Shown: positions 39,593 to 48,640 of the stretch, in pieces
Numbering within the stretch: position 1 is the first letter of the stretch
Layout of the letters: each line of letters opens with the position of its first letter
Assembly: GCA_029010495.1 (NCBI GenBank)
Contig: JAQXKO010000017.1
Span: 47,615-111,614, forward strand
DNA length: 64,000 nucleotides
Direction: 5' to 3'
Origin: Clostridiales bacterium
GTDB lineage: Bacteria > Bacillota > Clostridia > Lachnospirales > Lachnospiraceae
Position numbers and translations under genes: made by a program
Notes under the pieces: generated by a model
The model's input: only the letters and a program-made list of their open reading frames with translations
What the model was told of the DNA's origin: nothing
Databases searched by the model: none

Positions 39593-41358
39593 TACAATAC
39601 CTCCTCTCCCAGCTGAAGCTTCGCTACCTCATAATAATAGCCCCTCTTCGCCAGTAATTCCTTGTGTGTACCCATTTCAATTATTGAGCCGTGACTTAAC
39701 ACAATAATCTTATCGGCATTTTTTGTAGTAGATATTCTCTGCGCAATAATAATCTTCGTACAGCTAAAGTCAAGATTATTCAAGCTTTGCTGAATTTCCT
39801 TCTCCGTCTCCATATCCACTGCGGAGGTTGTATCATCAAGAATAAGTATTGCAGGCTTTATGGCCAGGGCGCGTGCAAGCGAGATTCTCTGCTTCTGACC
39901 TCCCGAAAGACCAACACCGCGTTCTCCGACTACAGTTTCATAGCCCTCAGGCATCTTTGAAATGAACTCGGCAGCGGCAGAATATTTTGCATACTTCTTC
40001 ACATCTGCCTCACTCATTTTATAATTGCCATATGCAATATTGCCGTCAATTGTATCGGAATAAAGAAGTACCTCCTGTGTGGCAAGTCCGATATTGCTTC
40101 TGAGCTGCTTTAGCTTAAGCTTTCTCGTATCGATTCCGTCGATTAACACCTCACCCTCAACAGGCTCAAAGAATCTCGGAATAAGATGTACAAGTGATGT
40201 CTTGCCGCAGCCTGTCTCACCCATGATTGCAACCGTTTCACCCGCTTTTATACTAAAGCTTATATTATTAAGCACCGGCATTATGCCGTCATCATAGCTG
40301 AAAGAAACATTTTTAAATTCAACATTTCCCTCAAAGCGTTCCGGTCTGTCAATCGCATCCGGTGCGGTAACTATCTCAGGCTCCGAGTAATAAATTTCCA
40401 TGATTTTAGTTGATGCAGCACTAAAACGCTGAAACTCATTCATAATGGAGCCAAGGTTTCTCATCGGATTGGCAACAGCCCAGATAAGTCCCGAAAAAGC
40501 TGCATATTCACCCATTGTAAGACTTCCGTCGATAAGGAAGAAACCGCCGACAACCATCAGCACCACAGGAAGAAGGTCTGCAAATGTTTCCATAAACGGA
40601 AAATATTTTAGCCATACAAAGGAAGTTTTCATATTTGTATCACTAAATTCCCTGCTGCACTCATCAAATTTTTCAATCTCATAATCCTCTCTGGCAAAAG
40701 CCTTTACTACTCTGTTGCCGGAGATATTTTCCTGACTGATAGTGTTAAGTAAGGAAAGCTTTTCGCGAAGAAGTCTGTGCATTGGTCCGACTTTATTCTT
40801 AAACAATACAATTACAACGAATATACCCGGCGCAATTACAATAATGCACAGAGCGAGCTTTACATCCATATATACGAAATAAAAAAAGGTTGCAAGCACA
40901 AGGGTAAAGGATTCGATAATTGTTCTGATTACCCAGGCAATCATATGACGTACTGCATCAAGATCGCCTGTCAGACGCGTCATCAGATCACCTGTTCTGT
41001 AGGTCTGATAAAACTTCTGGTCCTGACGCTGTACCTTGTCAAATAAATAATTACGAATCTTATAAAGAGCGCCCTGTGATGTATATTCAAACAGCATGCT
41101 TGTTGCATAAACTATCATTGTTCTTATAAGCGTAAGAATAATCATAGCTGCAATAAGTAAAAAGAATACATCACGCTTATTGACAAGATTTGCCGAAGCA
41201 TTTTCTCCCGTCATAAATAAATCAATAATTTTCTGTGTGACAACCGGCACTATAAGCTGCATTACATTGTATGTAATTGCGCCGATTATTCCTAAAACGT
41301 ACAAACATCTGTAGCCCTTCATATTTTCAAAGAGCCATTTTATCTTTGACTGTTTCAT
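39592..41358 (-). CDS. ABC exporter half-transporter, degenerate catalytic site (TM287-like)
   Basis: 588 residues from the ATG at 41358 (GGGAG eight bases before); an ATG two codons earlier is too close to that site. Six membrane helices, then Walker A GETGCGKTS, signature LSGGQKQRISLARALA and Walker B ILILDDTTSAVD. The residue after the Walker B Asp is Asp rather than the catalytic Glu, so its own site is expected to hydrolyse ATP poorly, as in TM287. It forms a heterodimer with the downstream gene product. Three phased ATGTC repeats lie upstream. Confidence 0.92.
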   Translation of the reverse strand: MKQSKIKWLFENMKGYRCLYVLGIIGAITYNVMQLIVPVVTQKIIDLFMTGENASANLVNKRDVFFLLIAAMIILTLIRTMIVYATSMLFEYTSQGALYKIRNYLFDKVQRQDQKFYQTYRTGDLMTRLTGDLDAVRHMIAWVIRTIIESFTLVLATFFYFVYMDVKLALCIIVIAPGIFVVIVLFKNKVGPMHRLLREKLSLLNTISQENISGNRVVKAFAREDYEIEKFDECSREFSDTNMKTSFVWLKYFPFMETFADLLPVVLMVVGGFFLIDGSLTMGEYAAFSGLIWAVANPMRNLGSIMNEFQRFSAASTKIMEIYYSEPEIVTAPDAIDRPERFEGNVEFKNVSFSYDDGIMPVLNNISFSIKAGETVAIMGETGCGKTSLVHLIPRFFEPVEGEVLIDGIDTRKLKLKQLRSNIGLATQEVLLYSDTIDGNIAYGNYKMSEADVKKYAKYSAAAEFISKMPEGYETVVGERGVGLSGGQKQRISLARALAIKPAILILDDTTSAVDMETEKEIQQSLNNLDFSCTKIIIAQRISTTKNADKIIVLSHGSIIEMGTHKELLAKRGYYYEVAKLQLGEEVL

Positions 41359-41485
41359 ACCCATTACTCCCTTCAGAAAGTGAGAAAATCAATATGTAAT
41401 TTAGCCTTAATATAGCACATAATAATTGTATTAATAGTCTGTTTATCCACAAAAATTGTAGAAACATATTACTATGCATCTTTTT

Positions 41486-41540
41486 GACATTTAGGACGTT
41501 TTTATGACATTTTTCGTGTAAATGTATGATTTTACGACAT
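41486..41540. promoter_or_regulatory. Three phased ATGTC(A/G) direct repeats upstream of the ABC exporter
   Basis: On the minus strand ATGTC followed by A/T-rich bases occurs at 41540-41536, 41510-41506 and 41490-41486, spaced 30 and 20 bases, so all face the same side of the helix. A possible extended -10 (TGC TATATT, ending at 41409) lies about 70 bases further on, between the repeats and the exporter start. The arrangement suggests a regulator site, but no regulator gene is adjacent. Confidence 0.35.
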
Positions 41541-41572
41541 AAAAAGAGCGGATGCCCCATACATCCGCTCTT
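41541..41572 (-). terminator. Terminator of glgC-glgD
   Basis: A perfect 11-bp stem, AAGAGCGGATG (41544-41554) with CATCCGCTCTT (41562-41572), followed on the minus strand by five T, about 30 bases after the glgD stop. Confidence 0.85.
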
Positions 41573-41601
41573 AATTAAATATTCAATTCTCCGATTGAGG
41601 A

Positions 41602-42723
41602 CTAATTATATGCTTCATTTTTCTGTTGTGAAACAATCTTAATTTCTCCGTTTTCGCCAACAAGTCTCTGTCCGGCATGAATAGAGCTGTGTGCTTCAAC
41701 AATACAGTTTTCAATATATGTATTGTCACCGATGTGAACATCATTTAAAATGATTGAATTCTTAATCACACAGTTATCTCCGACATATACCTTTTTAAAG
41801 ATAATGGAATTATCAACCTGACCATTTACAATAGTACCACTGGCAACAAGCGAGTTCTTTACAACAGCTCTTGGGTTATACTTTGCAGGTGGTAAATCAT
41901 CTACCTTTGAGTAAATATCAGGATGCTGACGGAAGAAGTAATCTCTTACATCCTTCTTTAAGAAATCCATATTTGTCTTGTAATATGACTCAACCGACGC
42001 AATATTTGACCAATATGTATCCATTGTATAAGCCATAAGCTTCTTTGTCTCGGCATATCTTACGAGTACGCCTCTTACAAAATCATACTGATCTTCATTT
42101 ACTGCCTCTTCGCAAAGCTCCATTAACAGACGGCGGCGAATAATATATACACCTGTTGATACAACATTAGTTGAAGATTTTAAAGGCTTCTCTTCAAATT
42201 CAGTAATTCTGTTTTCTTCATTAACTACAACCGAACCAAATCTTGAAGTATCTTCATCCTCTGCTGCTTTTCTTACAACAACTGTAATGTCCGCACCCTT
42301 TTCAATATGATAATTTAATACATCATTATAATCAAGCTTGTACACGCCGTCACCTGAAGCGATTACCACATATGGTTCATGACATTCCCTAAGCCAGTCA
42401 AGATTCTGGTAAATGGCATCAAGAGTGCCCCTGTACCAGAATGAATTATCAGTGGTAATGGTAGGCGCAAATGTGTAAAGACCTCCCTGTTTACGTCCGA
42501 AATCCCACCACTTTGATGAGCTTAAATGCTCATGGAGTGAACGGCTGTTGTACTGTGTAAGCACAGCCACCTTCTGAATATGAGAATTTGACATATTGCT
42601 GAGAGCAAAGTCAATACTTCTGAAGCTTCCTGCAACAGGCATTGCTGCAATAGCTCTTTTATTTGATAATTCTTTCATGCGTGCTGAGTTACCACCAGCT
42701 AAAATAATACCTATTGCTTTCAT
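41602..42723 (-). CDS. glgD: Glucose-1-phosphate adenylyltransferase-like regulatory subunit GlgD
   Basis: 373 residues from the ATG at 42723, which overlaps the glgC stop (TAATG). The N-terminal nucleotidyltransferase fold has [16 protein letters not shown], less close to the catalytic G-G-x-G-x-R-L motif than GlgC, as is usual in GlgD. The C-terminal left-handed beta-helix is present (NSIIFKKVYVGDNCVIKNSI). In Firmicutes GlgD pairs with GlgC to make ADP-glucose for glycogen and modulates its activity. Confidence 0.94.
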   Translation of the reverse strand: MKAIGIILAGGNSARMKELSNKRAIAAMPVAGSFRSIDFALSNMSNSHIQKVAVLTQYNSRSLHEHLSSSKWWDFGRKQGGLYTFAPTITTDNSFWYRGTLDAIYQNLDWLRECHEPYVVIASGDGVYKLDYNDVLNYHIEKGADITVVVRKAAEDEDTSRFGSVVVNEENRITEFEEKPLKSSTNVVSTGVYIIRRRLLMELCEEAVNEDQYDFVRGVLVRYAETKKLMAYTMDTYWSNIASVESYYKTNMDFLKKDVRDYFFRQHPDIYSKVDDLPPAKYNPRAVVKNSLVASGTIVNGQVDNSIIFKKVYVGDNCVIKNSIILNDVHIGDNTYIENCIVEAHSSIHAGQRLVGENGEIKIVSQQKNEAYN

Positions 42724-43994
42724 TATCTGCCACCTGCCTTTATAAGACTTCCACCGCTTGGTAAACATCCGTTAATATAATCATCCTCGCAAGTACCGCC
42801 GCTTACTACGGTGTTCTTACCGATGGTTACACCCTCAGGAATTGTCGTATCCTCGCCAATGGTTACAAGACCGTCACCATATATTTTAGGCTGAGCCTCG
42901 TTTGGAACAATCTCGCCCACACCGATCTTACAATTCTTGGAAATAATAACATTCTCCGCAACAATTGCTTTTTCAAGGTATGTGCCTTCGCCGATGACAG
43001 CATTCTTCATAATAATGGAATCACGTACAACGGCGCCCTTCTCAATAGTAACGCCTGCACCGATTACGGAATTATAAACCTCACCGAAAACTTCCGTACC
43101 TTCACCGATGATTGCCCTGTTAATAACGGCATCTTCTGCAATATACTGAGGTCTGATAATATCGCTCTTTGTATAAATCTTCCAATACTCGTCATAGAGA
43201 TCGAATATAGGAATCATATCAATAAGCTCCATATTGGCTGCCCAGTATGAGCCGAGAGTTCCTACATCCTTCCAATAACCCTTGAATTCATATGCAAAAA
43301 CCCTGTCACCCTTCTGGTGGCAATATGGAATAATATGCTTTCCGAAGTCACAGTTAGGCTGATCCTGAAGCTTAATAAGAGCTTCCTTTAATACCTTCCA
43401 TGTGAAGATGTATATACCCATTGATGCAAGATTACTTCTTGGGTTTGCAGGTTTCTCCTCAAACTCCTGAATACGCATCTTATCGTCAGGAATTACAACG
43501 CCGAATCTTGATGCCTCTTCCCATGGCACCTGAATTGTGGCAAGTGTAATGTCCGCATTATTTGCCTTATGGTAGTTAAGCATTTCTTCGTAGTCCATCA
43601 TATAAATATGGTCTCCGCCAAGAATAAGTACATACTCAGGATTATAATACTCCATGAATCTCAGATTCTGGAAAATGGCATTTGCTGTTCCCGTATACCA
43701 TGAAGCATCCGTACTCTTCTCATATGGAGGGAGAATGGAAACACCGCCGACATTTCTGTCAAGGTCCCATGGAATACCGATACCGATATGAGTATTAAGT
43801 CTGAGTGGCTGGTACTGAGTAAGTACGCCTACTGTATCAACGCCTGAGTTAATACAGTTGCTTAGCGGAAAATCAATAATTGAATACTTTCCGCCAAAAC
43901 CGACTGCCGGTTTTGCAACAGCAGATGTAAGCACGCCTAGACGTGAGCCCTGTCCACCTGCAAGTAACATTGCTATCATTTCTTTCTTAATCAC
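42723..43994 (-). CDS. glgC: Glucose-1-phosphate adenylyltransferase catalytic subunit
   Basis: 423 residues. The catalytic motif [14 protein letters not shown], the [18 protein letters not shown] sugar-phosphate region and the [12 protein letters not shown] motif with the catalytic Asp are all intact, and a beta-helix with hexapeptide repeats follows. It makes ADP-glucose from glucose-1-phosphate and ATP for glycogen synthesis. The start is a GTG at 43994 with AGAGGT eight bases before it. It is the first gene of a glgC-glgD operon; glycogen synthase and branching enzyme are not in this window. Confidence 0.96.
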   Translation of the reverse strand: MIKKEMIAMLLAGGQGSRLGVLTSAVAKPAVGFGGKYSIIDFPLSNCINSGVDTVGVLTQYQPLRLNTHIGIGIPWDLDRNVGGVSILPPYEKSTDASWYTGTANAIFQNLRFMEYYNPEYVLILGGDHIYMMDYEEMLNYHKANNADITLATIQVPWEEASRFGVVIPDDKMRIQEFEEKPANPRSNLASMGIYIFTWKVLKEALIKLQDQPNCDFGKHIIPYCHQKGDRVFAYEFKGYWKDVGTLGSYWAANMELIDMIPIFDLYDEYWKIYTKSDIIRPQYIAEDAVINRAIIGEGTEVFGEVYNSVIGAGVTIEKGAVVRDSIIMKNAVIGEGTYLEKAIVAENVIISKNCKIGVGEIVPNEAQPKIYGDGLVTIGEDTTIPEGVTIGKNTVVSGGTCEDDYINGCLPSGGSLIKAGGR

Positions 43995-44029
43995 GGCTAT
44001 TCACCTCTAATTATCATTTTGATAAAGCT

Positions 44030-44058
44030 AGTATAACACATTACTTTCAATTTGTGAA
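44030..44058 (-). promoter_or_regulatory. Promoter of glgC-glgD
   Basis: On the minus strand TTCACA (44058-44053), a 17-bp spacer and TATACT (44035-44030) preceded by TGT (extended -10), about 35 bases before the GTG start. Confidence 0.75.
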
Positions 44059-44302
44059 TAATTATTTATAAAAAAAAGAATTATTTCTTCTCAAATTTGT
44101 ATATTTTACACAAAAAATACTTTTCTTATAACAAAAACGTTAATATAATAGCCATCATTATTCATTTTGGGGAAATATTTTTGTGTAAAAAGTCATTTTT
44201 TGACCTTTTATGTTTTTTTAATTATTCATACGATTATTATTTTTAAAAATGCCTATTGATATTTTTTATAAAAATGCTATGATTAACTATGATTAACAAA
44301 GA

Positions 44303-44438
44303 ATACGGATATTTATTTTTGTTAATAAATTACTGTATCCGTATAATATTAAATTCCGTATAATAATGAGTATACGGTTCATTAATTTACGGATTAATAA
44401 TTATTCAGCTATTGTATAATAAGATATGTATACGGATA
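44303..44438. repeat. Cluster of six ATACGGAT-type octamers upstream of murC
   Basis: Copies at 44303 (ATACGGAT), 44372 (ATACGGTT), 44387 (TTACGGAT) and 44431 (ATACGGAT) read on the plus strand; 44337 (ATCCGTAT) and 44354 (TTCCGTAT) are the reverse complement. Neighbouring opposite copies can pair: CCGTATA (44356-44362) with TATACGG (44370-44376). A 10-bp tandem repeat, CTATGATTAA, lies just before (44277-44296). The cluster sits in the 556-bp AT-rich spacer (43995-44550) between divergent glgC and murC, where I see no ORF. It could be an operator array or a structured leader or small RNA; its function is unknown. Confidence 0.55.
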
Positions 44439-44550
44439 AAATATTATTTAGCTTAAATATTACTTAACTAAAAGTACATAATTTAGAAAACTTAAGCCAA
44501 AAATACTTTATTAAAAATACCTATGAGAGATACGATGAAAGGAACAGACC

Positions 44551-45939
44551 ATGTACCAGATTGATATAAACAATCCCGTTCACATCCACTTTATCGGAAT
44601 CGGCGGTATCAGCATGAGCGGTCTTGCTGCCCTTCTTAACAGCAAAGGCTTTACGGTAAGCGGCTCCGACAGAGAGGAGAGCGAGGTTACAAAAGCCCTT
44701 GTTTCCGAAGGAATACGAGTTTCATACCCACAGAGGGCTGATAACATCACCGATGATATCGACTTAGTAGTTTACACTGCGGCCATAAGCCCCGATAATG
44801 AAGAATATGCAGAGTGCATCCGCAGAGGCCTTCCGATAATGGACAGAGCCGCCCTTCTCGGTCAGCTTTGCAAATTTTTCAATGAGGCGATAGGTGTTGC
44901 GGGTACACACGGCAAAACAACAACAACTTCAATGCTTGCAATGATTCTTCTCGCCGCCAACACAGACCCTACCATTTCAGTAGGAGGCATCCTGCCTGCC
45001 ATAGGAGGCAATTTAAGAATCGGTAACGGCAGCAGCTTTCTGTTTGAAGCATGCGAATATACAAACAGCTTTCTCAAATTTTTCCCGACTCACGAAATTA
45101 TATTAAATATTGATGCCGACCATCTTGATTTCTTCAAGGATATTGATGACATCAGACATTCCTTTAACCTTTATGCCGGACTTATTCCGGCTTACGGCCA
45201 GCTTGTCATCAACGGTGAAATTCCCGATATGGAATCAATAACAAAGGGCGTTGCCTGCAACATAATTACATACGGAATTGAACCTGCCGATAATAATTAC
45301 GATTATACGGCAAGGGATATTTCCTTCAATGATGCCGGATACGCAACATATTCTCTTTATTACAGAGGTGAAAAGCTTACGGATATTTCACTTAATGTTC
45401 CCGGCATACACAACGTATCTAATTCACTTGCAGCTGTTGCACTCTCCCGTTCTCTCGGAATCGAACTTGAGGCAATAAAGAGCGGCATCCTGAGCTTTAC
45501 GGGTACGAACCGGCGTTTCCAGAAGAAAGGCGAGCTGAACGGTGTAACGATTATTGACGACTATGCCCACCATCCTACGGAAATAAAGGCAACTCTCAGT
45601 ACGGCAGGTAAAATTGCAAAAGGAAAAGTAATCTGTGTATTCCAGCCTCATACATTTTCACGTACGCTGGCACTCAGGGAAGATTTCGTCGAAGCACTGA
45701 GTCATGCCGATGAAGTTGTTATGGCTGCGATATATCCCGCAAGGGAAATTGACACCGGTATTATATCGTCTGAGGACATCAAAAATGACCTTCTAAAAAA
45801 AGGAGTGACCGCGTCATATTTTACGACATTTGATGAAATTGAAAAATTTTTATTAAAAAATATTAAAGCCGGTGACCTGTTGATAACTATGGGTGCCGGA
45901 GATATCGTAAAATTAGGCGAAAACATGTTAAAAAGATAA
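44551..45939 (+). CDS. murC: UDP-N-acetylmuramate--L-alanine ligase
   Basis: 462 residues, normal length. N-terminal Rossmann motif HFIGIGGISMSGLA, ATP loop GVAGTHGKTTTTSM, the Mur signature DADHLDFFKD, and DDYAHHPTEIKATL in the C-terminal domain. It adds the first amino acid, L-Ala, to UDP-MurNAc in the cytoplasm. Ribosome site AAAGGA about 10 bases before the ATG. Monocistronic: a large spacer upstream and a terminator directly after. Confidence 0.97.
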   Translation: MYQIDINNPVHIHFIGIGGISMSGLAALLNSKGFTVSGSDREESEVTKALVSEGIRVSYPQRADNITDDIDLVVYTAAISPDNEEYAECIRRGLPIMDRAALLGQLCKFFNEAIGVAGTHGKTTTTSMLAMILLAANTDPTISVGGILPAIGGNLRIGNGSSFLFEACEYTNSFLKFFPTHEIILNIDADHLDFFKDIDDIRHSFNLYAGLIPAYGQLVINGEIPDMESITKGVACNIITYGIEPADNNYDYTARDISFNDAGYATYSLYYRGEKLTDISLNVPGIHNVSNSLAAVALSRSLGIELEAIKSGILSFTGTNRRFQKKGELNGVTIIDDYAHHPTEIKATLSTAGKIAKGKVICVFQPHTFSRTLALREDFVEALSHADEVVMAAIYPAREIDTGIISSEDIKNDLLKKGVTASYFTTFDEIEKFLLKNIKAGDLLITMGAGDIVKLGENMLKR

Positions 45940-45940
45940 T

Positions 45941-46101
45941 TTATCCACTTATCCACATTTTCTTCATTTTGAAAAAGATGTGGATATTTTTTTGTCGGAT
46001 TATATCAAATATTCTTCTAAAACAGCCTGTAAATCAAGCCATTTGAGCTGTTCGCATTTTTTGACAAAAACTGCTCCACAGACTTATCCACTTTGTCCAC
46101 A
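45941..46101. promoter_or_regulatory. Cluster of DnaA-box-like sites upstream of the dnaD-dnaC operon
   Basis: Matches to TTATCCACA: TTATCCACT (45941-45949), TTATCCACA (45949-45957), the reverse site TGTGGATAT (45979-45987), TGCTCCACA (46072-46080), TTATCCACT (46084-46092) and TTGTCCACA (46093-46101). The first three overlap the murC terminator and may be explained by it. The last three form a tight tandem group 36 bp upstream of the dnaD -35 box, which fits DnaA control of the primosome operon. Confidence 0.5.
45951..45993 (+). terminator. Terminator of murC with DnaA-box-like stem
   Basis: ATCCACAT (45951-45958) pairs with ATGTGGAT (45978-45985), extended by A/T pairs, and a run of seven T (45987-45993) follows. 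The stem arms also carry DnaA-box-like sequence. Confidence 0.8.
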
Positions 46102-46136
46102 TTTTCTTTCTACAGATGACGTAAAAAACTTGGCTA

Positions 46137-46165
46137 TTGTAATTTTTTTTCTGCTGTGCTACAAT
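46137..46165 (+). promoter_or_regulatory. Promoter of the dnaD-dnaC operon
   Basis: TTGTAA (46137-46142), a 17-bp spacer and TACAAT (46160-46165) preceded by TGC (extended -10), about 57 bases before the ATG. Confidence 0.72.
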
Positions 46166-46221
46166 GTGCCTCGCACCCGTAATAAGGGAAATACTGTTAT
46201 TTTTCAGGAGGGAGAGAGAAT

Positions 46222-47448
46222 ATGTGTAAAGTTGTTACTGACGGCTACAATGCCGGAGCTACGCTTCTTGCCAATAATTTTATTGACAGGTATATGTGTG
46301 ATGCAACAGAGCTCAACCTAAAGGTATATCTATACCTTTTAAGACATTCACATGACGAGATTTCCCTTCATGATATGGGCAGGGTTCTTGATTTCACGCC
46401 TAATTCAATAATTAAGGCCCTGAAATACTGGCAGGGTCTTTCCCTTATCGACTATGCCGTAAATTCAGACGGAGAGCTTTCAGAGCTTACCATATATGAT
46501 GTAAACACCGTCACTATGATGAACCGTAACAATGAAGCATGCGGTGAGGCGGACAAACAATTAATCAAATCAAAATCACAGTCCGAAACAAGCTCTGCTT
46601 CCTTCCGCGAAGAAAAGAAAGCCTCTGCTTCTGCGGGGGATACGGTTGCAGCCATATTGGAAAGCGGCTCTATTCCTAATTTTAAGATGGGCGATCCGAA
46701 CGACGAGAGCTGGCTGAAGCTTTATGAGGATGAAACCTTCAGGGAAAAGCTTGTCGTTGCAGACTCCTCAGATGTCGATTCCCTCGCCTTTGTTCTTGAT
46801 CATGAGCTTACACAGCCGGAGCTTGATTTTATAGCCTTTCTGTATGATAAGGATAACGGCTGCGGCTTTGACCATGAGCTTATAATATATCTGTTCAGAT
46901 ATTGTATTTCCGCTAAGCATAAGCAGTACTGCAAAGCAAGAAAATATTATCTTGCGATTGCCCTTGACTGGTATGAAAGGGGAATCAGGTCAATATTTGA
47001 TATTCTGATTCCGGAAATAGAAGCACACCTCGGCGTACCTTTTAATACCACACGAAATAAAAGGGAAGCAATAAACTGGGTTACTCATCATAAAATAAAT
47101 ATAGATGTAATCCTCTATGCCTGCGATAAAGCTGCCATGCTTGATAAGGACAGGATTAAGAATCTTTCAGGCAAAATGAAGCACTATATCGAAGACCACG
47201 TATACACAATGGAGGATGTTAAGGCAAGAGAAAAGAAAATGAGTGAGCAGTCTCAGGTATCATATATAAAAGCCACATCAAAGAACAGCTTTAACAATTT
47301 TGAGCAGCGAAGCGTTTCAAAGGAAGAGGATATTGCCCTTGAAAAAGCACTTATAAACAGGGATATCACCCAGGAAAAGCTCGACAGCTTTCACGCACGA
47401 CTTAAAGAAGCCGGAGCTGCAGCCAAGAACAGACCTGCTAACTGGTAG
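46222..47448 (+). CDS. DnaD-domain replication/primosome protein
   Basis: 408 residues. An N-terminal winged-helix-like region (ELNLKVYLYLLRHSHDEISL, then MGRVLDFTPNSIIKALKYW) is followed by a low-complexity Ser/Ala/Lys linker (about 112-145). Then come one or two DnaD-type helical domains (ELDFIAFLYDKDNGCGFDHELIIYLF and HLGVPFNTTRNKREAINWVTH). The family helps load the replicative helicase at origins and restart sites. Ribosome site GGAGGG. A DnaC-like ATPase follows by 11 bases, the usual pairing in Clostridia. Confidence 0.9.
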   Translation: MCKVVTDGYNAGATLLANNFIDRYMCDATELNLKVYLYLLRHSHDEISLHDMGRVLDFTPNSIIKALKYWQGLSLIDYAVNSDGELSELTIYDVNTVTMMNRNNEACGEADKQLIKSKSQSETSSASFREEKKASASAGDTVAAILESGSIPNFKMGDPNDESWLKLYEDETFREKLVVADSSDVDSLAFVLDHELTQPELDFIAFLYDKDNGCGFDHELIIYLFRYCISAKHKQYCKARKYYLAIALDWYERGIRSIFDILIPEIEAHLGVPFNTTRNKREAINWVTHHKINIDVILYACDKAAMLDKDRIKNLSGKMKHYIEDHVYTMEDVKAREKKMSEQSQVSYIKATSKNSFNNFEQRSVSKEEDIALEKALINRDITQEKLDSFHARLKEAGAAAKNRPANW

Positions 47449-47459
47449 AGGGAACAGCC

Positions 47460-48482
47460 ATGATTACAAATACCCAGTATGACGAAATAAAACGAATATA
47501 TGACAGAAGACGACGCATTGCAGAAGACAAAAAAGAAGAACGTATGAAATATGTGTCAGAAAAAATACCTGCAATCGATGACATTAACGAACAGCTTAGA
47601 AGTAATTCCACAAAGGCGCTTACTCTTTCCCTTATGGAAGGCAATAATGACGCTCTTGATAATCTTAAAAAGAGCAATAATATTTTGATTCGCCAGAAGC
47701 AGGAAATGATGAGGGCGGCCGGTCTTCCCGCAGATTTTCTTGAAAATGTGTACAGCTGTCCCGAATGTAAGGATACTGGTATCATAAAGGATGAGGACGG
47801 TTTTACAATTACAAGGTGCCGTTGCTATGCCAAAACCGTAATTGATACGTTTTATATATCGGAGCAGCGCAAAGACCTGCTCGCAAACAGGGAGAATTTT
47901 GACAATTTCCACCCTGAATATTATTCCGCGGATGAAATCGACGAAGAAACAGGCGATACACATTATAACCTTATGATGAAGAGTGTTACCAAGGCACTTG
48001 ACTTTTGTGACAGCTTCAATATTACATATACTAATCTTCTAATACGCGGCAACACCGGAACAGGCAAAACATTTCTGGCCAACTGTATCGCAAGAAAGCT
48101 GCTTGATAAAAATGTTTCGGTTCTTTATATGCCTGCATATTCTTTCTTTGATATATCAAGAAAGAGCTGCTCCGCTAATGAAGAGGAAAACCGCGCCGCC
48201 ACGGATGAGCTTGATTTCATACGCAGCGCCGAGTGTCTTGTAATTGACGATCTCGGAACGGAATCAATCACAAAATTTACGAATTCACAGCTTTTCATCC
48301 TGCTTGAAGAAAGACATCTTAATAAAAAGCCTACAATTATCACTACGAATCTTTCAAAGGCTCAGATTTCTTCAATGTACTCCGAAAGGGTTTATTCAAG
48401 ACTGGTTGCAAATTTTAATTTCCTGAAAATGCCCGGTCATGATAACAGAACGCGCAATGTAATTGGCAATTCTGACTATTAA
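47460..48482 (+). CDS. dnaC: DnaC/DnaI-like helicase-loader ATPase
   Basis: 340 residues. N-terminal helical part, a Cys cluster YSCPECKDTG and RCRCYAK that probably binds zinc as in DnaI, then an AAA+ domain with Walker A GNTGTGKTF and Walker B CLVIDDLGTES. TNLSKAQ supplies the sensor region. The IstB/DnaC fold is shared with transposon helper ATPases, but pairing with a DnaD gene argues for a replication role. Ribosome site GAGGG eight bases before the ATG. Confidence 0.9.
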   Translation: MITNTQYDEIKRIYDRRRRIAEDKKEERMKYVSEKIPAIDDINEQLRSNSTKALTLSLMEGNNDALDNLKKSNNILIRQKQEMMRAAGLPADFLENVYSCPECKDTGIIKDEDGFTITRCRCYAKTVIDTFYISEQRKDLLANRENFDNFHPEYYSADEIDEETGDTHYNLMMKSVTKALDFCDSFNITYTNLLIRGNTGTGKTFLANCIARKLLDKNVSVLYMPAYSFFDISRKSCSANEEENRAATDELDFIRSAECLVIDDLGTESITKFTNSQLFILLEERHLNKKPTIITTNLSKAQISSMYSERVYSRLVANFNFLKMPGHDNRTRNVIGNSDY

Positions 48483-48566
48483 AGATAAAATAAATATTTA
48501 TATTTGTATAGTTTGATAATAGATTTATTTTGAAATATATATTATTATTAATATAGTATATAATGA

Positions 48567-48579
48567 TCTGTTTAACAGA
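48567..48579. promoter_or_regulatory. Palindrome in the prs leader, possible operator
   Basis: TCTGTT-T-AACAGA is a perfect 6-bp dyad. It lies just after a TATAAT-like -10 (48559-48564). A second small hairpin (GAAGCC 48609-48614 with GGCTTC 48620-48625) precedes the ribosome site. Function is not known. Confidence 0.35.
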
Positions 48580-48640
48580 CACGATAATAAAAAAGACACA
48601 CTTTTTAAGAAGCCGACAAGGCTTCAGAATGGAGGAAAAT

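Noticed and set aside
43995..46221. Chromosomal replication origin near murC and dnaD
   Set aside because: DnaA-box-like sites and AT-rich DNA are present, but dnaA, dnaN, recF and gyrase genes are absent and half of the sites are explained by a terminator.
47460..48482. IstB transposition helper of an insertion sequence
   Set aside because: The neighbour is a DnaD-type gene, no transposase or terminal repeats are seen, and an N-terminal zinc motif as in DnaI is present.
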